Part shown: positions 52,699-62,328 of the stretch, piece after piece
Layout of the letters: each line of letters begins with the position of its first letter
How positions within the stretch are numbered: position 1 is the first letter of the stretch
NCBI RefSeq assembly: GCF_000306765.2
Contig: NC_017944.1
Coordinates: forward strand, 310,001-374,000
DNA from: Haloferax mediterranei ATCC 33500
GTDB lineage: Archaea > Halobacteriota > Halobacteria > Halobacteriales > Haloferacaceae
DNA: 64,000 nucleotides
Reading direction: 5' to 3'
Notes under the pieces: model-generated
Told to the model about the DNA's origin: nothing
Seen by the model: the letters and a program-made list of their open reading frames with translations, nothing else
Database searches by the model: none
Translations under genes and position numbers: made by a program

Positions 52699-53928
52699 AT
52701 GGCAGATAAGGAGCAGTCGGCGACTCGCCGGACGTATCTTAAATCTGGGCTCGCGGTCGCCGCTGGCGGCCTGATTGCGGGCTGTACGGGCAATTCGGGC
52801 GAGGGGACGACGACAAAATCGGGTTCGAACGCGACCGCAACGTCGACCTCGGAATCCACGACAGAGGCGACGACGGAATCGTCCGACGGCGACTCGTACA
52901 CCGTTTCGATGGCCCCGATGGGCGACGTGGAGTTCGACGGCGTGCCGGAGACTGTCTTCACGCGCCTGACGCACCACGCGGGAATGGCCTTCGCACTCGG
53001 TCACGGCGACGCCGTCAACTCGATGCACGCGCCCGACTACTACGACGCGCTGTGGAACCAGTTCGTCGTGCGACTCGACGGCGTTTCTCTGGACTGGAGC
53101 GGCCTGTACTCCTCGTGGGAACCGACGAAAGAGAAACTGTACGAACTCGACAGCGACGTTCACCTCGCGGACCCGGCGAACGTGGCCGCTCTCGGGAGTT
53201 GGAGTTCCGCGGACCTCGAAGAAATCGAACAGAACGTCAGCCCGTGGTTCGGGAACACCTTCAGCGACCGAAACCGAAGCCCGCCGTCGGAGTGGGCGGA
53301 TGCGTACCAGTTCTACGGGCTTTGGGAAATCTTCGAGAAGGTCGCGCAAGTGTTCAAAGCCGAAGCGAAGTACGAAGCACTCGCGTCGATTCACGACGAC
53401 CTTCTACAGACGATTTCGTCGAACCTCCCCGCTGAGGAAGACCGCCCGACCGCCGTGATGCTCGCCTCCCGCGACTTCGAGACGATTTACGCCTACGACG
53501 CGAACCAACCCGGATACCTGACGGCGCACATGCGCCCGCTGGGTGTCGAAAGCGCGTTCGGCGACGATTTCGAGTCCGGCTCGACCGTCGATTTTGAGAC
53601 GCTTCTCGAAGCCGACCCGGACGTGATTTTCTCGCTCGGAGGAATGCACCCGACGACGGACATGGTCGCAACCAGAGCGATGTTCACCGATGACCCGGTC
53701 GGAAGCGAGATTTCGGCGGTGAAAAACGGCCGTATCCACGCGCAGGGCGCTCGCTATCAGGGGCCGATTCTCAACCTATTCCAGTTGGAGATGACCGCAA
53801 AACAGCTCTACCCCGAGCAGTTCGGCGCGTGGCCGACATACGAGAAGGGACCGTACCCGGAGATTCCGGAAGACGAACAGTTGTTCGACCGTCAGCGCGT
53901 CGCCGACATCATCAACGGAACGAACTAA
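52699..53928 (+). CDS. Fe(III)-siderophore ABC transporter substrate-binding lipoprotein
   Basis: A 409-residue protein. ATRRTYLKSGLAVAAGGLIA and the lipobox AGC give a Tat-exported lipid-anchored protein, followed by a Ser/Thr-rich linker. The body has the Peripla_BP_2 pattern: VETVFTRLTHHAGMAFALGH, LADPANVAALGSWSSADLEE, FETIYAYDANQPGYL and DPDVIFSLGGMHPTTDM. It captures ferric siderophores or similar chelates. No permease or ATPase gene follows, so the rest of the transporter must be elsewhere. Two DtxR-type boxes lie directly upstream. Confidence 0.85.
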   Translation: MADKEQSATRRTYLKSGLAVAAGGLIAGCTGNSGEGTTTKSGSNATATSTSESTTEATTESSDGDSYTVSMAPMGDVEFDGVPETVFTRLTHHAGMAFALGHGDAVNSMHAPDYYDALWNQFVVRLDGVSLDWSGLYSSWEPTKEKLYELDSDVHLADPANVAALGSWSSADLEEIEQNVSPWFGNTFSDRNRSPPSEWADAYQFYGLWEIFEKVAQVFKAEAKYEALASIHDDLLQTISSNLPAEEDRPTAVMLASRDFETIYAYDANQPGYLTAHMRPLGVESAFGDDFESGSTVDFETLLEADPDVIFSLGGMHPTTDMVATRAMFTDDPVGSEISAVKNGRIHAQGARYQGPILNLFQLEMTAKQLYPEQFGAWPTYEKGPYPEIPEDEQLFDRQRVADIINGTN

Positions 53929-53958
53929 AACGTCGAAAGACTTCGATTGTCGGCTGTT

Positions 53959-54102
53959 TTACCAGAGTTGGACTGCCGGCGTCCCGCAGTCGTCACAGAC
54001 GATAGCCTCGTTACTCTTGTAGTCCCTGACCACCAGGTCGCCGTCGCAGTACGTACAATCGTCGTCGTCGAACGAGTCGAGCAGATACATCGATTGGGAC
54101 AT
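53959..54102 (-). CDS. Small zinc-finger protein of HVO_A0556 type
   Basis: A 47-residue protein from MSQSMYLLDSFDDDDCTYCD, then DLVVRDYKSNEAIVCDDCGT. Two C-x2-C pairs (CTYC and CDDC) form a zinc ribbon, as in the HVO_A0556 family known from Haloferax. An upstream in-frame ATG would add 21 residues without conservation. Partner and function are unknown. Confidence 0.7.
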   Translation of the reverse strand: MSQSMYLLDSFDDDDCTYCDGDLVVRDYKSNEAIVCDDCGTPAVQLW

Positions 54103-54207
54103 AGTTGACGACTTGACTCCATGGATAAGAACATTTCTGCGGATAGATATGTCACGGTTCATCACTCTCGGCGCTGTCGTTACGTCGCTCCGGTCCAGTT
54201 ACGTCGC

Positions 54208-55731
54208 TCAATCCAAACCGAGGGTATCGAGGAGTGAGTCGATGTCGAGGTTGTCGCCGACGAGTGCCGCGGCCCGTTCGTACGGGTCCGTCTCCGACCG
54301 TGACTCAGTCGGACGCTCACGACCAACTGACTCGTACACTGCGTCGAGGAACACGTTCCGCGGCGATTCGTTCGCAAAGAGGTCGTGTATGTACGTTCCC
54401 GCAACGCGGCCTGTCGCTGCTCCGTCACCGGAGATGGGGATAGCATCACCGACGATTCGGCTCTCTCCCATGTGGATCTCGTAGCCGTCGACCCGACCGC
54501 CCGCTCCCGAAAGCGGCCCTGCACCCTCGAAGTCGATACTCACCGGTTCGACGCGCTTGTCTCGGGAGAATTCCGTGACGGTCGGTAAGTGGCCCAACCC
54601 TTCGGCGGTGTCCACGTCGTCCGTGCTCTCGATGTCGGCATTCTCGATTCGCTCGCCGAGGAGTTGGTAGCCGCCACAGATACCGACGATTGGCCCGTCA
54701 AACGCGACGAGTTCGTCGTCGAAGCCCGCGTCTCGGAGCGCAAACAGGTCGTCGACGGTGTTTTTGCTTCCCGGAAGCACCACGCCGTCGATATCGTCGA
54801 GTGACGAATCGAGCGGGAGGTACGCGACCCGCACGCCGGGTGTCTCGGCGAGCGGGCCGAAGTCCGTCGCGTTCGAGATGTGTGGTAGACGCGGGACGCC
54901 GATGGTGACCGCCTCCGTGTCGTCAACGCTGTCGTCGTCGCCGACGGTCGCGCGTTCGTCCTCGGCGGGGAGCGAGAGACTGTCTTCTTCGGGAAGGCCG
55001 GGGTCGTCGTACGGGAGCACGCCGAGGACGGGTACTCCGGTCATCGACTCGAACTGTTCGAATCCCGATTCGAGGATACTCGGGTCGCCGCGGAACTTCG
55101 TGATGGCCGCGCCGACGACTCGGTCTCGCAGGTCGTCCGGAATCAGTTCGAGCGTCCCGACCAGACTGGCGAAGACGCCGCCGCGTTCGATATCGGCTAC
55201 GAGGAGGATATGTGCATCTGCAAACCGAGCTGTTTCGACGTTCGCCAAATCGCGGTCGTGGAGGTTTATTTCGGCGATTGAACCGGCACCCTCGGCAACG
55301 ACTACGTCAGCCGATTCGGCCAATCGACGGTGGGACTCGACCGCCGCATCTCGCGCATCCTGCCAGTGGGTCGCGTAGTAGTCGCTTGCGGTGTTCAAGC
55401 CGACCGCTTGGCCGTGGACGACGAGTTGTGAGGTGCCGTCGCCGTGGGGCTTGAGGAGAACGGGATTGTGGTCGGTGGTCGGCGTGACACCGGCTGCTCG
55501 GGCCTGAACGTACTGCGAGACGCCGATTTCGCCGAAACCGTCGCCGTCCGCGGCCGCGACCGCCCGGGCGTTGTTGCTCATGTTCTGGGCCTTGAACGGC
55601 GCGACGTCGAACCCGCGAGTCGAGAACAGGCGGCAGAGACCGGCCGCGACGGTACTTTTTCCCACGTGGCTCGCGGTTCCGGCGACGAGAAGGGTCGGCG
55701 ACGGGGTTGGGTTCGGCGTCGGCGTCGTCAT
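54208..55731 (-). CDS. cobQ: Adenosylcobyric acid synthase
   Basis: A 507-residue enzyme. LLVAGTASHVGKSTVAAGLC is the P-loop of the dethiobiotin-synthetase-like domain; FKAQNMSNNARAVAAADGDG follows, and DVVVAEGAGSIAEINLHDRD is the Mg site. The C-terminal class I glutamine amidotransferase has GICGGYQLLGERI with the catalytic Cys and ends with GTYIHDLFANE containing the His. It amidates four side chains of adenosylcobyrinic diamide in cobalamin synthesis. Monocistronic, away from other cob genes in this window. Confidence 0.95.
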   Translation of the reverse strand: MTTPTPNPTPSPTLLVAGTASHVGKSTVAAGLCRLFSTRGFDVAPFKAQNMSNNARAVAAADGDGFGEIGVSQYVQARAAGVTPTTDHNPVLLKPHGDGTSQLVVHGQAVGLNTASDYYATHWQDARDAAVESHRRLAESADVVVAEGAGSIAEINLHDRDLANVETARFADAHILLVADIERGGVFASLVGTLELIPDDLRDRVVGAAITKFRGDPSILESGFEQFESMTGVPVLGVLPYDDPGLPEEDSLSLPAEDERATVGDDDSVDDTEAVTIGVPRLPHISNATDFGPLAETPGVRVAYLPLDSSLDDIDGVVLPGSKNTVDDLFALRDAGFDDELVAFDGPIVGICGGYQLLGERIENADIESTDDVDTAEGLGHLPTVTEFSRDKRVEPVSIDFEGAGPLSGAGGRVDGYEIHMGESRIVGDAIPISGDGAATGRVAGTYIHDLFANESPRNVFLDAVYESVGRERPTESRSETDPYERAAALVGDNLDIDSLLDTLGLD

Positions 55732-55900
55732 CTACCGAGACACAGGAACGCCCGGTTCAAAGGTGTTCATTTCGACGGCGAACTCAGCGCCGAGAGCACC
55801 ACAGGAAAATATCCCGTCATACTGAGGTCGTTCACTCACGTGGTTGAAATGTTGCCGCAAGTGGTGCGCTTAGTTTTCTCGACAGCCCGGTCTATCATGA

Positions 55901-57517
55901 ATGAAGAAACAGTTACTCGTGACGGACTTCCTCGACCGTGCTCGAACCTACTACGGCGACTACGAGGCCATCGTCGGAACCGACGGCGAGCGGTTCACCT
56001 ACGGCGAGTTCGGCGACCGAGTCGACCGGTTCTCTGCGGCCCTGCAGTCTCGCAGCATCGAGAAGGGAGACCGAGTCGCCGTGTTGGACCCAAATACGCA
56101 CTACCACCTCGAAGTTGCGTTCGGCGCGATGCAGTGCGGTGCGATTCACGTTCCCCTCAACTACCGCCTCACGCCCGAAGATTACGAATACCTCCTCACA
56201 GACTCCGGTTCCGAGGTCGTCTACGCGGACTACGAGTACGCCGGTAAAATCGAGGCTATCCGCGACGACGTGCCCGCCGAAGTCTTCGTGACGAACGACC
56301 CCGCGGCAGTCGACGGCGACTGGGTTGCCTTCGAAGAGTTCCTCGACGAGGCCGATGCTGACGACTACGAACGCCCCGAGATGTCCGAAGACGAGGTTAT
56401 CACCATCAACTACACCTCGGGAACGACTGGCGACCCGAAGGGTGTCTGCCGGACCCATCGAACCGAATCACTGCACGCCCAACTCGTCACGATTCACCAC
56501 CACCTCACCGACGACGACGTGTACCTCTGGACGCTGCCGATGTTCCACGTCAACGGGTGGGGACACATCTACGCCGTCACCGGCCGCGGCGCGAAACACG
56601 TCTGCACGCGCGGTGTCGACGCCGAACACGTCTTCGACGCCATCGCTACCGAGGACGTGTCGTTCTTCTGTTGTGCGCCGACGGTGCTGTCGATTCTGCG
56701 CGAATACGCCGAGGAGAACGACCCGTCGGTGACCGGCGACAACCCCGTTCGCGTGACGGCCGCCGGAAGCGCCGCACCGAGCGCGACGATTCGGTACACC
56801 GAAGACGAGTTCGGGTGGGAGTTCACGCAACTGTACGGCGCAACCGAGACGGGACCGCTCATCGCCACCTCGGACGCCCGTCGGCTGATTCCGGACGAGG
56901 GCGGTCTCCGCTTCTCGCTGAAACAGCGACAGGGTGTCGCCCCGCTCGGCACGGAACTTCGCGTCGTCGACGAAGACGGCGAGGAGGTCCCCCGCGACGA
57001 CACGAGCATCGGCGAAGTCGTCGTTCGCGGAAATCAGGTGATGGAAGAATACTGGAACAAGCCCGACGAGACGCACGAGGCGTTCAACGACCGACTCGAA
57101 GGCTGGTACCACACGGGCGACCTCGCCGTCGTCAACGAAGACGGCATGATATCCATTCAGGACCGCAAGAAGGACATCATCATCTCCGGTGGAGAGAACA
57201 TCTCGTCGGTCGAACTGGAGGACACGCTGTTCGACCACGACGCCGTCGGCGACGTGGCGGTCATCCCCGCACCGTCCGAGAAATGGGGCGAGACGCCGAA
57301 GGCGTTCATCGTCCCCGAGAACGGCGATATCGACAATCCCGGTGTCACCGCCGAGGAACTGACCGAGTACACGAAAGAGCGACTCGCGGGCTACAAAGTC
57401 ATCCGCGAGTTCGAATTCGTCGAGAACATCCCGAAAACGGCGACGGGGAAGATTCAGAAGTACGAACTTCGGAAGCGCGAGTGGGACGACGAAGACCAGA
57501 TGGTCGGGAAGGGGTAG
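55901..57517 (+). CDS. AMP-forming acyl-CoA synthetase
   Basis: A 538-residue ANL-family enzyme. INYTSGTTGDPKGVCRTH is the phosphate-binding A3 motif, QLYGATETGPLIA the A5 motif, GWYHTGDLAVVNEDG the A7 motif and DRKKDIIISGGENISSVELE the A8 hinge; the C-terminal lysine is in PKTATGKIQKYELRKRE. It activates a carboxylate as acyl-AMP and transfers it to CoA, probably medium- or long-chain fatty acids. The start MKKQLLVTDFLDRARTYYGD fits. No beta-oxidation genes are next to it. Confidence 0.9.
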   Translation: MKKQLLVTDFLDRARTYYGDYEAIVGTDGERFTYGEFGDRVDRFSAALQSRSIEKGDRVAVLDPNTHYHLEVAFGAMQCGAIHVPLNYRLTPEDYEYLLTDSGSEVVYADYEYAGKIEAIRDDVPAEVFVTNDPAAVDGDWVAFEEFLDEADADDYERPEMSEDEVITINYTSGTTGDPKGVCRTHRTESLHAQLVTIHHHLTDDDVYLWTLPMFHVNGWGHIYAVTGRGAKHVCTRGVDAEHVFDAIATEDVSFFCCAPTVLSILREYAEENDPSVTGDNPVRVTAAGSAAPSATIRYTEDEFGWEFTQLYGATETGPLIATSDARRLIPDEGGLRFSLKQRQGVAPLGTELRVVDEDGEEVPRDDTSIGEVVVRGNQVMEEYWNKPDETHEAFNDRLEGWYHTGDLAVVNEDGMISIQDRKKDIIISGGENISSVELEDTLFDHDAVGDVAVIPAPSEKWGETPKAFIVPENGDIDNPGVTAEELTEYTKERLAGYKVIREFEFVENIPKTATGKIQKYELRKREWDDEDQMVGKG

Positions 57518-57551
57518 CTCTCAACGGCTGTCTGCGTGCGCGGCATTGGAT

Positions 57552-57631
57552 ATTCCATCCTCCTTTACTCTGTACCAATTTCGCAGAGGTGATTCCAGCC
57601 TCATTTACTCTGCACCAATTTCGCGGAGGTG
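57552..57631 (+). repeat. 40-bp tandem duplication
   Basis: Two consecutive 40-bp units, 57552-57591 and 57592-57631, share 36 of 40 positions. Each contains TTTACTCTG and CCAATTTCGC and ends GAGGTG. They lie between the acyl-CoA synthetase stop and the DoxX gene. They do not look like an IS end. Confidence 0.85.
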
Positions 57632-57772
57632 AGTGCTCGGCTCCCCACGGACCACCCCAATCCCGGCCGCTGATCCGCTCAATTTCGATGATTCTCGATT
57701 CCCTGGATTCGGAAATCAGACTTCGTTTATATTCGATTTCCCTCCGTTGGTTCACTTGTTAGGTGAAAGACA

Positions 57773-58303
57773 ATGGCCGCAACTGGACAAATCGAGATGT
57801 TAGGGAACCGCATGGACTTCGACTACTCGCAGGGCGTGACGGGGTACGTACTCGTACTCACCCGCCTCATCACGGGCTACTGGTTCCTCAACGCAGGGGT
57901 CAGCAAGCTCATGGGCCCGGAAGCCTTCGATGCTTCGGGCTGGATGATTCACGGAACCGAGGGTGCGCCAATTCACGGCTTCCTCGTCTGGGCCGCTAAC
58001 ACGCCGTGGCTGCTGGAGTTCACCAATGTCATGATTCCGGCCGGTGAGTTCCTCATCGGTCTCGGACTCCTCGTCGGTGCACTCGTCCGGCTCGCCGCCT
58101 TCTTCGGCGGCGTCCTGATGGTGTTCTTCTACCTCGGGAACGCCGACTGGGGACACGGCTACGTCAACGGAGACCTCTTCGGCCTCATGCTGTTCGTCAT
58201 CGTCGGGACCCTCGCCGCGGGCCGGATTCTCGGCCTCGACGCCATCATCGAAACGCTGGCGTTCGTCCGCCAGCGCCCCGTCCTCAAGTACCTCCTCGGC
58301 TGA
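57773..58303 (+). CDS. DoxX-family membrane protein
   Basis: A 176-residue protein with four TM segments. VLVLTRLITGYWFLNAGVSK (TM1 with the conserved Arg and NAGxSK), then WLLEFTNVMIPAGEFLIGLG, LVRLAAFFGGVLMVFFYLGN and LFGLMLFVIVGTLAAGRILG follow the DoxX fold. Related proteins are quinol-oxidase-associated subunits or thiosulfate:quinone oxidoreductase parts. The conserved Lys/Glu are present, but no oxidase genes are near. GTTAGGTGAAAG precedes the ATG. Confidence 0.8.
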   Translation: MAATGQIEMLGNRMDFDYSQGVTGYVLVLTRLITGYWFLNAGVSKLMGPEAFDASGWMIHGTEGAPIHGFLVWAANTPWLLEFTNVMIPAGEFLIGLGLLVGALVRLAAFFGGVLMVFFYLGNADWGHGYVNGDLFGLMLFVIVGTLAAGRILGLDAIIETLAFVRQRPVLKYLLG

Positions 58304-58735
58304 GAGGGGCGAACGCGGGCGACCGAATGCGGCCTTTTCGAGGGGGAATTCGTATCTGCTTTTTGACACTGGCCTACTCCCTCATATCGAGCAACATCGA
58401 CCGACAACTGCTCGACTTGTCGCTGTTGGTGTTGCGGCTGATTCGGTCCCGACCGTTGTGTGCTCCTGTGTTGTGTGTATATGTGTGGATGTTCATATAG
58501 TGAACAATATTAATGCCGCAATCCGAAGAGTAGTAGCGGATACATGTCTGGACCAAATTCATCGCTGACACGCTGGTTCACCTCAAGAACTCCGCTAGGC
58601 TGCGCTGTATCGCTACTCCTCGACCTGTCGACGACGGCCTATTATCGTCATTGACTGTACTTCCGTCTATGTGACTCTTATCAATCTTGTAAAATCAGGG
58701 CAATATATTAACCGCTTCCGAGCGAACGAGTAGGC
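58304..58735. other. 430-base gap with a small dyad and a doubtful 36-codon ORF
   Basis: GTTCATATAGTGAAC at 58491-58505 is an inverted repeat with five-base arms, followed by AATATTAATG. An ATG at 58543 opens a 36-codon frame (MSGPNSSLTRWFTSRTPLGC and on) to a TGA at about 58651, without any recognised feature. ATATATTAACC lies about 30 bases before the next gene and may be its promoter. Confidence 0.35.
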
Positions 58736-60085
58736 ATGGAACCGATAGTCATCGTCGGCGGTGACGCCGCGGGTATGAGCGCCGCGAGCAAGTTCAAACG
58801 AGAGCGACCCGACCGCGAGGTCATCGTTTTCGAGAAGGGCGAGTTCGTCTCGTACGCCGCGTGCGGAATGCCGTACTACGTGAAAGGCACTGTCGAGGAG
58901 TTCGACGACCTGCTGCAGGTCCCGCCGGAGGAGTTCACCGAGGAGCGCGACATCGACCTGCGACTGCACCACGAGGTCGTCGGTATCGACCCGGACGCCC
59001 ACGAAGTCACCGTGTCGGCCCCGGGCGGTGAATTCACCCAGCCGTACGACCAACTGCTCATAGCAACCGGCGCACGGGCTATCGAGCCTCCATTCGAGGG
59101 AATGGACCTCGACGGCGTCTACACGCTTCACAGTCTCGACAGCGCGAAGGAGGTTCACGACGCAATGGAGACACAGTCCCCGGAATCGGTCGCCATCGTC
59201 GGCGGGGGGTACGTCGGCATCGAGATGGCCGAGGCGTTCGACGCGCACGACGTGGACGTTCACCTGTTCGAGATGCTCCCGCACGTGCTCGCCCCGTTCG
59301 GCGAGACGGTCGCGGAGAAGACCGAAGCACATCTCCGAGAGGAGGGCGTCGAACTCCACCTCGACACAGCCGTCGACGGATTCAGTGGCGACGACGGACA
59401 CGTGACGGGCGTTATCGTCGGCGACGAGACGTACTCTGCTGACCTCGTACTCGTCGGTGTCGGCGTGACGCCTAACGCTGAACTCGCGGCGGAAGCCGGT
59501 ATCGAACTCGGAGAGAGCGGTGCCATCGCAACCGACGAACACGGCCGCACGAGCGCCGAAGGCGTATTCGCCGCGGGCGACTGCGCTGAAGCACGGAACG
59601 TCGTCACCGGCGAACCCGACTACGTCCCGCTTGCCCTCACCGCCAACCGCGCCGGTCGAGCCATCGGACAGACGATGGCTGGCGACCCGACGCCGGTCGG
59701 CGATATCGCCGGGACGGCCGCGGTGAAAGCCTTCGAACTCGAAGCCGCGCGCACGGGTATCATCGACGAAGAATCGGCCCGTGAGGCTGGATTCGACCCC
59801 GTAAGCGTGACCATCGACGCGTCCACGCGGGCACACTACTGCCCCGGTGCCGAGCAGATTACCATCACGATGCTCGGCGACAAGGAGTCTGGGCGCGTCC
59901 TCGGCGCGGCGATGGTCGGACGCGAAGGCGTCGCCAAGCGCGTCGACACCGTCGCCGCGGCCTTGCACACCGAGACGACAGTCGACGAATTAGCCTACTT
60001 CGACCTGTCGTACGCGCCGCCGTTCAGTCCGCCGTGGGACCCGGTTCTCACGACGGCGAAAGTCCTCGGCGGGAAGCTCGACTGA
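58736..60085 (+). CDS. CoA-disulfide reductase / NADH oxidase-like flavoprotein
   Basis: A 449-residue FAD enzyme. VIVGGDAAGMSAASKFKRER is the FAD loop; VSYAACGMPYYVKG (Cys45) is the single redox cysteine typical of CoA-disulfide reductases and NADH oxidases; SVAIVGGGYVGIEMAEAFDA is the NAD(P) loop; GVFAAGDCAEARNVVTG is the second FAD block. The C-terminal dimerisation domain is complete. In haloarchaea a CoA-based thiol system has been proposed, with gamma-glutamylcysteine as main thiol, so the substrate is not certain. Confidence 0.85.
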   Translation: MEPIVIVGGDAAGMSAASKFKRERPDREVIVFEKGEFVSYAACGMPYYVKGTVEEFDDLLQVPPEEFTEERDIDLRLHHEVVGIDPDAHEVTVSAPGGEFTQPYDQLLIATGARAIEPPFEGMDLDGVYTLHSLDSAKEVHDAMETQSPESVAIVGGGYVGIEMAEAFDAHDVDVHLFEMLPHVLAPFGETVAEKTEAHLREEGVELHLDTAVDGFSGDDGHVTGVIVGDETYSADLVLVGVGVTPNAELAAEAGIELGESGAIATDEHGRTSAEGVFAAGDCAEARNVVTGEPDYVPLALTANRAGRAIGQTMAGDPTPVGDIAGTAAVKAFELEAARTGIIDEESAREAGFDPVSVTIDASTRAHYCPGAEQITITMLGDKESGRVLGAAMVGREGVAKRVDTVAAALHTETTVDELAYFDLSYAPPFSPPWDPVLTTAKVLGGKLD

Positions 60086-60227
60086 ACTCGGCCAGGTGTT
60101 ATTGCCAGCCGTCGCGTCGGACCGTCTGAAGAACGGACCGAATTTGAATGGGTCTTGTTGTCTACTATTGCCCTACCTTGTCTGTTAGAGCAATATTTTA
60201 TACATTTGAGACGAATCGTCTGTGTAT

Positions 60228-61379
60228 ATGACGCACGGAGATTTCGACGGATACGGCGGGCGATACGTCCCCGAAGCACTCGAATCGGCACTTAAACAGC
60301 TCGCGACGGCTTACGACGACATCTCGGCGTCGGACGACTTCCAGGCCGAGTTCCGTGGCTTGCTCGAAACGTACGCGGGACGCGCAACACCGTTGTACCA
60401 TGCACGGAACCTGAGCGAGCGATACGGTGCGGACATCTACCTCAAACGCGAGGACCTGCTCCACGGCGGCGCGCACAAAATCAACAACGCACTCGGACAG
60501 GCGCTCTTGGCGAAGAAAGCCGGTAAGGACCGACTCATCGCCGAAACAGGTGCCGGACAACACGGCACGGCAACTGCGATGGTGGGTGCGCTGTTCAACC
60601 TCGACACGGAGATTTACATGGGGAAAAAGGACGTCGAGCGCCAGCAGATGAACGTCTTCCGTATGCGCCTGATGGGGGCCGAAGTGAACGAGGTAACTCG
60701 CGGCGGGTCCGGACTCGCCGACGCCGTCGACGCCGCGTTAGAGGACTTCGCGAAGAATATCGACGAGACGCACTACCTCGTCGGAAGCGTCGTCGGCCCG
60801 GACCCCTTCCCGCGGATGGTTCGGGACTTCCAGAGCGTCATCGGTGAGGAGGCGCGCGAGCAGTTCCTCGACCGGACGGGCGAACTCCCCGACGCCGCCG
60901 TTGCGTGTGTCGGCGGCGGGTCGAACGCCATCGGCCTCTTCCACGCCTTCCGCGACGATAACGTGTCGTTCTACGGGGCTGAAGGAGGCGGTAAGGGGCC
61001 CGACTCGAAGCAACACGCTGCACCCCTTGCGAAGGGGAAAGACGACGTTATCCACGGGATGAAAACCCGCGTCATCGACGACGACGTGGAAGTTCACTCG
61101 GTCTCCGCCGGGTTGGATTACCCCGGTGTCGGCCCGGAACACGCGATGTTCCGCGCGCTCGGCCGTGCTGAGTACACCGGCGTCACCGACGACGAGGCGC
61201 TCGCGGCGTTCCGCGAACTCAGCGAGACCGAAGGCATCATTCCGGCGCTCGAATCCAGTCACGCCGTCGCGCGAGCGATTCAACTCGCGGAAACAAGCGA
61301 ACACGACACCATCCTCGTCAACCTCTCCGGACGCGGTGACAAGGACATGGAGACCGCGGCGGAGCGATTCAGCCTCTAA
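60228..61379 (+). CDS. trpB: Tryptophan synthase beta chain
   Basis: A 383-residue PLP enzyme. GDFDGYGGRYVPEALESALK starts it; REDLLHGGAHKINNALGQAL holds the PLP lysine; ETGAGQHGTATAMVG is the indole-site Glu and the GQHG loop; CVGGGSNAIGLFHAF binds the phosphate; PGVGPEHAMFRALGRAEY is the COMM-region end. It belongs to the TrpB1 type that pairs with TrpA. No trpA or other trp gene is adjacent, so it may be an extra copy. ATG 60228 is preferred over the GTG six bases upstream. Confidence 0.9.
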   Translation: MTHGDFDGYGGRYVPEALESALKQLATAYDDISASDDFQAEFRGLLETYAGRATPLYHARNLSERYGADIYLKREDLLHGGAHKINNALGQALLAKKAGKDRLIAETGAGQHGTATAMVGALFNLDTEIYMGKKDVERQQMNVFRMRLMGAEVNEVTRGGSGLADAVDAALEDFAKNIDETHYLVGSVVGPDPFPRMVRDFQSVIGEEAREQFLDRTGELPDAAVACVGGGSNAIGLFHAFRDDNVSFYGAEGGGKGPDSKQHAAPLAKGKDDVIHGMKTRVIDDDVEVHSVSAGLDYPGVGPEHAMFRALGRAEYTGVTDDEALAAFRELSETEGIIPALESSHAVARAIQLAETSEHDTILVNLSGRGDKDMETAAERFSL

Positions 61380-62224
61380 CGACCCGAGGGTTCATTTTCG
61401 TATTCGTTTTTGTACACGTCTGGTCGAGCATGCTGGAGCGTCTGCATGTCGCGGCGGATGTCGTCGAGGTAGTCCAAGTCGATAGTCGAAGTGGCGATTT
61501 CCTCTCGGTCTTTCGCCTTCGCCACGACGTTCCCCCACGGGTCGACGATGACCGTGCGCCCGTATGTCGGCTCCGAAGCCGGTTTGGTTCCAATCTGTGC
61601 GGGTGCGACGACGTACGCCTGATTCTCGATGGCCCGCGCCCGCAGGAGCGCCTTCCAGTGGTCTTTCCCCGTGTACATGGTGAACGCCGATGGGACGAGG
61701 AGGACGTTTGCCCCTCGTTGAGCCATCGTCTGGTACTGCTGTGGGAATCTGAGGTCGTAGCAAATCGAGAGGCCGAGCGTCGCAAGCTCGGTATCCACGG
61801 TAACGACGTCGTTTCCGGGAGCCACGTAGTCGGATTCTCGCTGTTCGACGCTTCCTTCCAGTTCGATGTCGAAGAGGTGGACCTTGCGGTAGTAGTCGAG
61901 TGCGTCGCCGTCGGGTCCGATAACGGCAGACGTGTTGTACACGCGCTCTGAGCCGGGAATCTGCTCGAAGAAGCTCCCTGTGTGGACGTAGATACCGTGT
62001 TTGTCGGCTCGCTCGGCGAACTGCTTGACTGTCGGTCCGTCCGCGGGTTCCGCAACCTCGGGATACCGGCCTCTGTCGCCCATATACGTCACCATCTCGG
62101 GGAAGGCGACGAGGTCAGCGCCCGCGCGGGCGGCCTCGTCCACGAACGAGAGCGCCCGGTCGAGGTTATCCTGTTTGTCGTCCTTCGAATCCATCTGGCA
62201 CGCCGCGACGACGAACTGAGACAT
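61376..62224 (-). CDS. Carbon-nitrogen hydrolase (nitrilase family, omega-amidase-like)
   Basis: A 282-residue protein. FPEMVTYMG contains the catalytic Glu, YRKVHLFDIELEGSVEQRES the Lys and LGLSICYDLRFPQQYQTMAQ the Cys. The sequence is closest in feel to Nit1/Nit2-type amidases (omega-amidase or deaminated-glutathione amidase). Its 3' end overlaps the convergent trpB stop by four bases. The start MSQFVVAACQMDSKDDKQDN is well defined; the open frame upstream has no homology. Confidence 0.88.
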   Translation of the reverse strand: MSQFVVAACQMDSKDDKQDNLDRALSFVDEAARAGADLVAFPEMVTYMGDRGRYPEVAEPADGPTVKQFAERADKHGIYVHTGSFFEQIPGSERVYNTSAVIGPDGDALDYYRKVHLFDIELEGSVEQRESDYVAPGNDVVTVDTELATLGLSICYDLRFPQQYQTMAQRGANVLLVPSAFTMYTGKDHWKALLRARAIENQAYVVAPAQIGTKPASEPTYGRTVIVDPWGNVVAKAKDREEIATSTIDLDYLDDIRRDMQTLQHARPDVYKNEYENEPSGR

Positions 62225-62328
62225 CGTATGCGAGTGTTCGTGCTCGTCCGTTATGGTATTCAGGTTCTGTTGGGTTCCGCAGTGAGTGGAGCAAGTAGAG
62301 CGAGTGGAGTGAATGGCGTGCAACCGTT

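Noticed and set aside
58667..59968. 433-codon open frame antisense to the CoA-disulfide-reductase-like gene
   Set aside because: Mirror of a GC-rich flavoprotein gene with intact FAD and NAD motifs.
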